DNA of 8,897 bases from Candidatus Woesearchaeota archaeon UBA153 (GTDB lineage: Archaea; Nanobdellota; Nanobdellia; Woesearchaeales; UBA525): NCBI GenBank assembly GCA_002503705.1, contig DASH01000059.1, positions 1-8,897 on the forward strand. The letters run 5' to 3'. Positions within the stretch are counted from its first letter, which is position 1; each line of letters begins with the position of its first letter. The notes under the pieces were generated by a model that was not told where the DNA came from, did no database searches, and saw nothing but the letters and a program-made list of their open reading frames with translations. The position numbers were made by a program, and so were the translations under genes. This document shows positions 1 through 5,800 of this stretch, in pieces.

Positions 1-2037
1 GGCCACCAGTTGCATGAAAAGGCGAGGGGGCGCATCATCGTGCTCGACCGCGACGACATGGTCGAGTGTTCCGTCCTGCTCAAGGCGGCAATCGAGAAGA
101 AGATCGACAAAGTCCACATCCCGAGGAACGCGCTCGACGTCCTCGCGCAACAGCTGTTCTGCATGGCGATCGAGCGCGTCCGCAGCTTCGAAGAGACGTA
201 CGCTATCGTCCGGCAGAGCCACGCGTACGCGACGCTCACGAAGGAAGATTTCCAAGCGGTCATCGACTACCTCTCCGGAGAGCACGTCAGCCTCGAACAG
301 CGCTCCGTCTACGCGAAGATCTGGTACGACCGCGAATCCGGCATGATCGGCAAGCGCGGCAAGATGGCGCGCCTCATCGCGCTCACGAACATCGGCACGA
401 TCCCTGACGAGACGAGCGTCAAGGTGAAGATCGGCGAAGAGGTCATCGGCACCATCGACGAAGGCTTCCTGGAACGGCTCACGCCCGGCGACGTCTTCGT
501 CCTCGGCGGGGAGACGTACGAGTTCCGGTTCAGCAGAGGGCTGACTGCGCAGGTGAAGTCGAGCGCGGGACGGCCGCCGACCGTGCCGAGCTGGGCGAGC
601 GAGATGCTCCCGCTCAGCTACGACCTCGCTCTCGAGATTCAGCGGTTCCGGAAGAGCATGGACGAGCTCTTCGTCGCCGAGAAATCGAAGAAAGAGATCG
701 TCAAGTTCATGGACAACTACTTGTACGCCGACGAGCGGACGCTCTCCTCGATTTACGAGTACTTCCGAGAACAGTACCGGTACGCGCTCGTCCCGCACAC
801 GCGCCGCATCGTCATCGAGCACTCGACCGAGAAGAACGTCCGCGTCGCCATCGTCCACACGCTGTATGGCCGACGGGTGAACGACGTCCTCGCCCGCGCC
901 CTCGCGTACGCGCTCGGACGGCTGCACGAGCGCGACATCGCCATCGCGATCACCGACACCGGGTTCTCGCTACGCAGCACGAGCATGATGAACATCCGCA
1001 AGGCCTTGGATGCGCTCAAGGCGGAGGAGCTCGGACTCGTCATGCGCCAAGCGCTCGACAAGAGCGAAGTTCTCGCTCGCCGGTTCCGCCACTGCGCGGG
1101 TCGTTCTCTTATGATTCTTCGGATGTATAAGGGTGAGTCGAAGAGCGTCGGCAAGCAGCAGATGAACTCTCGATTGTTGTTGAGCGCGGTCAAGCGGATC
1201 AGCGACGACTTCCCGGTCCTGAAAGAGGCGCGTCGTGAGGTGCTTGAGGACTTGATGGACGTGCACGGCGCCACCGAAGTCCTGCACGGTATCGAAAAAG
1301 GGACAATCAAAGTGGAAGAGGTGCACGCGGCGCTGCCGAGCCCGTTCGCCTTCAATATCATCCTGCAAAGCTATACTGACATTCTTAAGGTCGAGGAGCG
1401 CCGCGCGTTCCTGCAGCGCATGCACGAGATGATCTTGAAAGAGATTGACGCGCCCGCCGAGAAGAAACGCGCGGCGACGCGCGAAGAGCTCGCCGCGGAA
1501 CGAGACGCGTTCAGCTACGAGACTGTGTGGAAGGAAGCTGAAGAGCGACGATTGGCCGAACGTGACGAGGAGCTGGAACGGTTGAAGCGCGAGGCGTGGA
1601 ACCTGCCGCACGTCCCCGTCCTCGCGAAACGCGAGATTGTCGGCTTGCTCGACGGGGCGACGAAGATCCGCGAAGACGTCGAGGCGCAACTCCTGCTGCA
1701 CAAGTCGGAGATTGAGCGGACGTGGACGCCGGCGCTCGTTCGAAGAATATTCACCGCGCTCTCGATTCCTTTTGACGACGAGCTCCTCGCCCGCGAAGAG
1801 GAGAAGAGCGCGTTGCGCGCAGCTTTCAGAAAAGGGGCGCAACGCGCGCGAGTCGATGACGCCGACGCGCTCGTCCGGGCGGCGGACGCGCTCATCGACA
1901 CCGGCACAGTCGACGACAAAGAATTCTGGACGTTCATCGACGAACTCTTGTCGAAGCCGGTGCCGAAATACTGGAGCGACGAGATCGTCAAATTCTTGAC
2001 TGAGATGCGGAAACGACGTTCGTCTCGTAAGAACTAA
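1..2037 (+). CDS. lhr: ATP-dependent helicase Lhr, archaeal type (5' partial)
   Basis: Superfamily 2 DNA/RNA helicase of the Lhr family, thought to act in DNA repair or recombination by translocating 3'-5' on single strands. The frame is open to the window edge and begins GHQLHE, the tail of helicase motif VI (QRxGRAGH), so both RecA motor domains except their end lie outside. Visible in order (window residues): end of RecA2, with GRIIVLDRDDMVECSVLLKA, at about 10-30; winged helix about 40-100; the beta-rich Lhr domain about 120-200 (LTNIGTIPD, PGDVFVLGG, GRPPTVPSW); the DEAD/H-associated region about 260-400 (PHTRRIVIEH, GRRVNDVLARALAYALG, RRFRHCAGRSLMILR, KSVGKQQ). From about residue 485 there is a charged, helical extension of roughly 190 residues ending in a basic tail. 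The TTG at 10 is internal, not a start. The stop TAA at 2035-2037 interlocks with the stop of the opposite gene. Family assignment is firm. Confidence 0.93.
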   Translation, partial: GHQLHEKARGRIIVLDRDDMVECSVLLKAAIEKKIDKVHIPRNALDVLAQQLFCMAIERVRSFEETYAIVRQSHAYATLTKEDFQAVIDYLSGEHVSLEQRSVYAKIWYDRESGMIGKRGKMARLIALTNIGTIPDETSVKVKIGEEVIGTIDEGFLERLTPGDVFVLGGETYEFRFSRGLTAQVKSSAGRPPTVPSWASEMLPLSYDLALEIQRFRKSMDELFVAEKSKKEIVKFMDNYLYADERTLSSIYEYFREQYRYALVPHTRRIVIEHSTEKNVRVAIVHTLYGRRVNDVLARALAYALGRLHERDIAIAITDTGFSLRSTSMMNIRKALDALKAEELGLVMRQALDKSEVLARRFRHCAGRSLMILRMYKGESKSVGKQQMNSRLLLSAVKRISDDFPVLKEARREVLEDLMDVHGATEVLHGIEKGTIKVEEVHAALPSPFAFNIILQSYTDILKVEERRAFLQRMHEMILKEIDAPAEKKRAATREELAAERDAFSYETVWKEAEERRLAERDEELERLKREAWNLPHVPVLAKREIVGLLDGATKIREDVEAQLLLHKSEIERTWTPALVRRIFTALSIPFDDELLAREEEKSALRAAFRKGAQRARVDDADALVRAADALIDTGTVDDKEFWTFIDELLSKPVPKYWSDEIVKFLTEMRKRRSSRKN

Positions 2038-3923
2038 TATCCGAACGCGTCCATCCGGTCTTGAACGGCAGTCTGGACGCCGTCGACGCTGTCCGATTTC
2101 TGTCGTCGTTGTTCGTCGATAGTGAGGTATGCTCTGAGAAGCTGCCGTTCGGTTTTCGTCATCAACACTTCCTCAATCGAAGCCACTTCCCGGCGTTCCC
2201 CGCCAATCATCGTCGTGTCCATGTCGAACGTCGGCAGCATCTTGCTCACGACGATGGGGATGAGCTCGGTGTGCTCTTGCGTCACCTTATACGCTTTGCT
2301 GGTCATGTCCGTCTTCAGCTTCGAGAACTCGCCCCAGAGCGTCTGGCACGGTCTGTTGATGAGGAAGTCGCCAAAGTACTTCCTGAGGTTCTGCTCGAGC
2401 AGCTGATATATTCCTTCAGGTTGCGCCTTTCCTTCCTTGATGGTGAAATGGATGTCGTCAGCACTGATGTCCTGCAAGCTCTTCGCGAGGAGGAGCGCGA
2501 CGAGCTTGGTCGGTCCGCTTTCCTCTTTCCCCCTGACGAGGTGCTCCGCGACATTATACACCTGTTTCGGTTCGACGACGATAGGGCTCTCGTAGTGGAG
2601 CTTCACCAGCATCGGCGACTGTTCGCTACTGATCGCACGGTGGAGGTTTTTGTATGCTTCCCGGTACTCTTCGTTCGTCAAAATTCTGTTCTCCACTTTC
2701 TCATGCTCGAGCAGGTCCGTCAGATGTGAATGCTTTTTCTCAATCGCTTCAAGTGTCATCCTGGCTTTGTAGCTGACTGTCTCGAGCTTGTCCGCTTGCG
2801 GGATGATGAGATCCTCGAACAGGTTTCTCGTCAACTCGCTCGCCGGCGCATCGATCCGCCCGTCATAGAGGGCGAAGAAGAAACCTATCGTGCCGTTCTC
2901 GTCGAGCTTAATCGGGAACGCGATGCCGTTACGACGACTATACGTGAAGCTCTGTCGTGCCAGGGTGTCGGTGTACTCGTCACGCAGTTTCTTGGTGAGC
3001 CCGGCGAGTGGATCTTTACTCTCTCGGTGCACGACGTCATCTCCTTCGAACACTTCCGGGTCGAACAGTTCTGCGCTCCCACTTCCCTTGCTGACCGCAT
3101 TCCAACCGGAAAGAATCCTCGTCTCGACGTCTTGACCAACCGCTTCGAGTTTCATCGTGAATCCGAACGCCGCGGGCCGTGAATCTGAAGCATAGTATTT
3201 GTGGGTCGCCTGATAGACTTCAGAGACCTTCCCGGACAGTTCTGCGAGGAACTCCTGATATGCGGCCTCGACCCTCTCTGTCAATCCTTCGACAGTAGGG
3301 ACGTCGCTCGTCTTCTCGCACGATCTCTCCTCGCCCCTGAGATCTTCGAGCTTGTTGTTGTACTTTTGAAAGGTCTTCGAGAGCTCCTTAACCTTCAGCT
3401 GTTTCTCCTGGAAGATGTCTGTGACTTCGTCAGTGTGGTTGAAACTGAGTATCGCCGGACCCCAAGGGTCTTTCAGAATGAATTTTTGGACGCGGTTCTC
3501 GAGTTTCAAGTCACCGAGCTCCAGGCGGCTGAGGAGCATGTGGACTCGCTCCTTGAACTTCGGATCGATCGCTTCCGCGCCTTGATATGCGTCTTGCAAC
3601 GTGCTGAACAGCGACGCGAGCTGGAGCTTGAAATAGGTCGGATCAGCCCACTCCCTGTTGAAGATGCGACGTTCGAGACGGTTCTCCCCAGGATTCGTGT
3701 ACGCTTGGCGATACACGCTCTCGAGGAATGACTGCATCCGTGTCTGGTACTCCTCACCCCCGGTCTTCGGCATGATGATGACGCTCGCCGGCAACGGGAA
3801 CTGCTCCCCTGGCGCGTATTGCAGCTTCAACAGCTCGAACGCGAGCTTCTCCAATCCCCTCGGGAGGAGCATCTGGAGCGGCATCAACCGGCGGGATTCT
3901 GGTGCTCCGTTCACAAGGGTCAT
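2034..3923 (-). CDS. Hypothetical protein B, 629 aa, possible GAF-like segment
   Basis: I do not recognise this protein. It is the last gene of the probable D-C-B operon. I chose the ATG at 3923, 7 nt after the stop of gene C, rather than the in-frame TTG at 3953 inside C. Neither has a clear Shine-Dalgarno, so coupling to translation of C is likely. No signal peptide or membrane segment is visible. The N-terminal 160 residues mix helices and short strands. Residues about 165-235 are highly charged and look coiled-coil. Residues about 332-390 (NGIAFPIKL, IGFFFALYDG, FEDLIIPQADKL) have a strand-turn-strand-helix pattern resembling the second half of a GAF domain, followed by a long charged helix. 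That resemblance is weak. Residues 430-629 are mostly helical. Parts of the gene look less GC-rich than its neighbours (about 43% by hand count over 2641-2700). It is a real gene by length, spacing and protein-like composition; function unknown. Confidence 0.8.
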   Translation of the reverse strand: MTLVNGAPESRRLMPLQMLLPRGLEKLAFELLKLQYAPGEQFPLPASVIIMPKTGGEEYQTRMQSFLESVYRQAYTNPGENRLERRIFNREWADPTYFKLQLASLFSTLQDAYQGAEAIDPKFKERVHMLLSRLELGDLKLENRVQKFILKDPWGPAILSFNHTDEVTDIFQEKQLKVKELSKTFQKYNNKLEDLRGEERSCEKTSDVPTVEGLTERVEAAYQEFLAELSGKVSEVYQATHKYYASDSRPAAFGFTMKLEAVGQDVETRILSGWNAVSKGSGSAELFDPEVFEGDDVVHRESKDPLAGLTKKLRDEYTDTLARQSFTYSRRNGIAFPIKLDENGTIGFFFALYDGRIDAPASELTRNLFEDLIIPQADKLETVSYKARMTLEAIEKKHSHLTDLLEHEKVENRILTNEEYREAYKNLHRAISSEQSPMLVKLHYESPIVVEPKQVYNVAEHLVRGKEESGPTKLVALLLAKSLQDISADDIHFTIKEGKAQPEGIYQLLEQNLRKYFGDFLINRPCQTLWGEFSKLKTDMTSKAYKVTQEHTELIPIVVSKMLPTFDMDTTMIGGERREVASIEEVLMTKTERQLLRAYLTIDEQRRQKSDSVDGVQTAVQDRMDAFGY

Positions 3924-3930
3924 CTCGGTC

Positions 3931-4236
3931 TCAAGACTGCTGGTGCTCTTCAATCTCTTGGAGGATGCGGTACTGCTCTTCCGGTCGCATCCTGAGGATG
4001 AGTGCGTTCTGCAGTCCGAGGTAGAGCATCGCCGCGGTCGTGAGCGGCGAGCTGACTTGCAGCTGGCCTCGGACGTCCTCGAGAATCGACGCGGGAATCG
4101 TGCTCCCTGCCTTCTTCAGCGAGTAGTACTCCTTGATGAGTTTCGTGACGACGTCCGCCACCCAGTGCTGGACGTTCGTCTGGATGCTGCTCGGGCCGAA
4201 ACCGCCGCCAGCGCTGAACTTGACGTTGTCGACCAT
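3931..4236 (-). CDS. Hypothetical small protein C, 101 aa
   Basis: Unrecognised small soluble protein, the middle gene of the D-C-B set. The ATG at 4236 is chosen over an upstream in-frame TTG (4269, inside gene D) because AGAGGT lies 9 nt before the ATG and the gene starts 7 nt after the stop of D. The N-terminus carries a glycine-rich turn (SAGGGFGPSS, residues 8-17). It is followed by predicted helices at about 20-45 (HWVADVVTKLIKEYY), 50-62, 65-80 (a short Ala/Leu-rich helix, LTTAAMLYLGLQNALIL, too polar around it to be a confident membrane segment) and 84-98, which is acidic (EIEEH). A compact helical bundle, perhaps a subunit or adaptor for its two large neighbours, is an inference from size and tight packing only. 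Confidence 0.75.
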   Translation of the reverse strand: MVDNVKFSAGGGFGPSSIQTNVQHWVADVVTKLIKEYYSLKKAGSTIPASILEDVRGQLQVSSPLTTAAMLYLGLQNALILRMRPEEQYRILQEIEEHQQS

Positions 4237-4243
4237 GGAGTAT

Positions 4244-5557
4244 TTACCTCTGTTGCCCTTTCGGGCCAATCTGCGCCGCCTGGAGGGCTTCGAAGTTCAA
4301 GCCGCGCCCTTCCGCGAGGCGTGCGAGCATGGGTGGGAGCTCTTGCGCAATCGCGAACTGTCGCTCTTCTTCGAAGCTGGCGAGGACGTTTCGTGCAATT
4401 CCTAAGCGTCGGTTGTAGATGTCGAGCTCCTCTAAGACGTAGCAGAGCAGTGCGGAGTGGTCGTCCTGGACGTACTCTCGCATCGCCATCCCGATGATGT
4501 GGCGTTGTTCCGGCGTCGCCTCCTGGTGGCTGACGATGTGTGTGAACCGTTCCATCGCCTTGTCGCGCAGGTAGAACGGTCGCTTCGCCTCCATCTCGCG
4601 GACGAGGTCGGTCTCGAAGAGGTCGTTGCCGAACGTGTCCACCATCGCTTCGAGCGCGGCCTCTCGGTACGCGGCTCGTGCGTAGAGGGAGGTGACAAAG
4701 ATGCCGGGATCTTGGTAGAGGTGGAAATCGTTGTACTCTTGCTGCGCGAGTTTGACGATCATGTCGACCTCTTCCGGTTGGCACTGGCCGCCGCTCGTGA
4801 ACGCTCGGCTGACGATCCAGTGGAGGTTCGCTTCGGCGCGCGGTTCTTTCAGCGAGGGTCGTCTGCGCGTCCGGGTCTCTTCTCGATCCCCTCGGAGCGG
4901 GCCCCTGCCGAAGTTGTCCTCGAGCAGTTTCCTGTTGTCCTGGTCCGGCAGGAGGAAGTGGTCTTTGCCAATCGCGTACGCGAGGTCGATCATCTCTTTC
5001 ACCGCGTCGGTGCGTCGGTCGATGAACTCGTCCGTGATGATGAAGTTGCGCAGGTAGCGCGCGTAGCTCGCGCGGTTCTGTTCTGGCGTGACGAGATAGT
5101 CTTTCAGCGTTTCGTTCGCTCCTTCGAACGCTCTGATCGCGGTCGCCGCGGTGAGGAACGCGTGCGGTCCGGCGATGCTCTCGAACAAGTGGTAGGAGAA
5201 GGGCGAGTGCTTCCCGAACTGGTCGTCGATGATGCCGGCGATGAACCGTTTCTCTGCGTCGCTGAGCTCCCGGTCGCCCTCGAAGTCGTCGCCTTGCTGG
5301 GTCTTGTGGCCGTGCTCGGCGATGCGGAACAGTTCGTACGCCTCTTTGCAGCCGTATAGGATATCTGTGTCGGAGAGCGGCTTGATTGTGCTCGTCGTCG
5401 CCGGTTGTGGCGTCTCGCGGATGCGCGTCTTGAGCGCGTCGAGGAACTTTTGGAGTTCTCCTTCGCGGAGCGTGAAGATTGGCCTGCTGAGCCGCGCCGC
5501 CAGGGACGGTCGTTCTCCTATGGGTAGTTTCGGTCCGGGTGAATCTTGATTAGTCAT
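4244..5557 (-). CDS. Hypothetical protein D, 437 aa, alpha-helical
   Basis: Unrecognised soluble protein and first gene of the probable D-C-B operon. It starts at an ATG with GTGA 6 nt upstream (a partial Shine-Dalgarno), about 60 nt downstream of a TATA-like box. The first 60 residues are Pro/Ser/Thr-rich and probably flexible. The rest is almost entirely amphipathic helix, in blocks at about 62-80, 98-145, 150-195 and 255-425, with no signal peptide or hydrophobic membrane span. Residues about 217-240 form an Arg-rich stretch (RGPLRGDREETRTRRRP) that looks like a disordered, possibly nucleic-acid-contacting linker between the two helical halves. The spacing of helix pairs could suit a helical-repeat scaffold, but I see no recognisable repeat consensus. 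The opposite strand is open in places; this frame is preferred because of its start context, its 7-nt linkage to gene C and its protein-like composition. Confidence 0.8.
   Translation of the reverse strand: MTNQDSPGPKLPIGERPSLAARLSRPIFTLREGELQKFLDALKTRIRETPQPATTSTIKPLSDTDILYGCKEAYELFRIAEHGHKTQQGDDFEGDRELSDAEKRFIAGIIDDQFGKHSPFSYHLFESIAGPHAFLTAATAIRAFEGANETLKDYLVTPEQNRASYARYLRNFIITDEFIDRRTDAVKEMIDLAYAIGKDHFLLPDQDNRKLLEDNFGRGPLRGDREETRTRRRPSLKEPRAEANLHWIVSRAFTSGGQCQPEEVDMIVKLAQQEYNDFHLYQDPGIFVTSLYARAAYREAALEAMVDTFGNDLFETDLVREMEAKRPFYLRDKAMERFTHIVSHQEATPEQRHIIGMAMREYVQDDHSALLCYVLEELDIYNRRLGIARNVLASFEEERQFAIAQELPPMLARLAEGRGLNFEALQAAQIGPKGQQR
4246..4251 (-). promoter_or_regulatory. Ribosome binding site of gene C
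   Basis: The minus strand reads AGAGGT, matching the archaeal anti-Shine-Dalgarno, with 9 nt to the ATG at 4236. It overlaps the last codons and TAA stop of gene D (CAG AGG TAA), so ribosomes ending on D are positioned to start C. It decides the start of C. Confidence 0.65.
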
Positions 5558-5574
5558 GGTGGTTCACAACATCC

Positions 5575-5594
5575 AGTCTCGATAGTTCGAGTCT
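5575..5594 (-). promoter_or_regulatory. Inverted repeat in the D leader, possible operator or 5' hairpin
   Basis: The plus strand reads AG-T-CTCGA-TAGT-TCGAG-T-CT. Seven pairs are interrupted by one T/T mismatch, with a 4-nt loop. If the TATA box at 5618-5627 is used, transcription starts near 5594, so this would be either the very 5' end of the D-C-B mRNA folded as a hairpin or an operator overlapping the start site. Confidence 0.4.
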
Positions 5595-5617
5595 TACGGG
5601 GACGCAGGACGTTGAAG

Positions 5618-5627
5618 TTTATAAATA
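5618..5627 (-). promoter_or_regulatory. TATA box of the D-C-B operon
   Basis: The minus strand reads TATTTATAAA, preceded by a purine-rich ACGAAA that could serve as BRE. It lies about 61-70 nt upstream of the D start codon, predicting a leader of roughly 35-40 nt. It is one of the best TATA matches in the window. Confidence 0.6.
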
Positions 5628-5714
5628 TTTCGTTTTTTACCACTTTTTAGGGGTTATTTATTGTCTATTCGTGGTCTTCGTTCTTTGTCGTCTCAGCTCA
5701 GTCGGGTGTTGCTT

Positions 5715-5722
5715 TCTCGAGA
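5715..5722. repeat. TCTCGAGA palindrome upstream of the E promoter
   Basis: A perfect 8-bp palindrome 8 bp upstream of the E TATA box. The same 8-mer recurs at 5842-5849 inside the E coding sequence, and its TCTCGA half-site is part of the D-side inverted repeat at 5575-5594. CTCGAG is common in the GC-rich coding sequence here (Leu-Glu codons), so chance recurrence is quite possible. Confidence 0.3.
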
Positions 5723-5730
5723 CCGATACA

Positions 5731-5738
5731 TTTAAATA
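5731..5738 (+). promoter_or_regulatory. TATA box of gene E
   Basis: TTTAAATA in archaeal TATA-box form, preceded by GATACA. Transcription would start near 5760, giving a leader of about 40 nt before the ATG at 5801. A second AT-rich palindrome, AATATATT (5743-5750), lies just downstream and could be an alternative box. Confidence 0.6.
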
Positions 5739-5789
5739 GTACAATATATTACTACTCACAAATAGCGATAACTACACATGGCGTGTTTC

Positions 5790-5793
5790 GGTG
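5790..5793 (+). promoter_or_regulatory. Ribosome binding site of gene E
   Basis: GGTG with a 7-nt spacer to the ATG at 5801. This supports that ATG over the in-frame GTG at 5783, which has no Shine-Dalgarno and lies too near the predicted transcript start. Confidence 0.45.
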
Positions 5794-5800
5794 TATCCTC

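Larger units (their letters stand above)
5558..5800. promoter_or_regulatory. Divergent promoter region between genes D and E
   Basis: This AT-rich gap of 243 bp separates two genes transcribed away from each other. It holds one TATA-like element for each direction (5618-5627 minus, 5731-5738 plus), a hairpin over the predicted start of the D transcript (5575-5594), and a TCTCGAGA palindrome just upstream of the E TATA box (5715-5722). Long T-runs lie at 5632-5651. I see no gene in it on either strand. Confidence 0.7.

Noticed and set aside
10..12. TTG as start codon of the helicase gene
   Set aside because: The frame is open to base 1 and the residues before it (GHQ) continue helicase motif VI, so the gene simply begins outside the window.
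970..1842. Minus-strand 290-codon open frame inside lhr
   Set aside because: The plus strand encodes well-conserved Lhr motifs throughout this span, so the frame is an antisense shadow.
2061..2729. Plus-strand open frames opposite gene B (also 2730-3182 and 3201-3731)
   Set aside because: They are a chain of unrelated antisense frames within one continuous 629-codon gene, with His/Arg/Leu-rich shadow composition.
3951..3953. TTG as start of gene B, adding 10 residues
   Set aside because: It would overlap gene C by 23 nt and has no Shine-Dalgarno; the ATG at 3923 repeats the 7-nt spacing seen between D and C. Not fully excluded.
4457..5359. 300-codon open frame on the plus strand opposite gene D
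   Set aside because: It mirrors the codons of D in the antisense frame, has an unbalanced Val/Arg/Leu/Glu-rich composition and no promoter or ribosome site. D has start context and operon linkage.
5583..5598. GTTCGAGTC resembling a tRNA T-arm
   Set aside because: The flanking five bases do not pair as a T-stem (only the outer and inner pairs could form), and no acceptor stem, anticodon arm or D-arm can be fitted around it. It is explained by the inverted repeat at 5575-5594.
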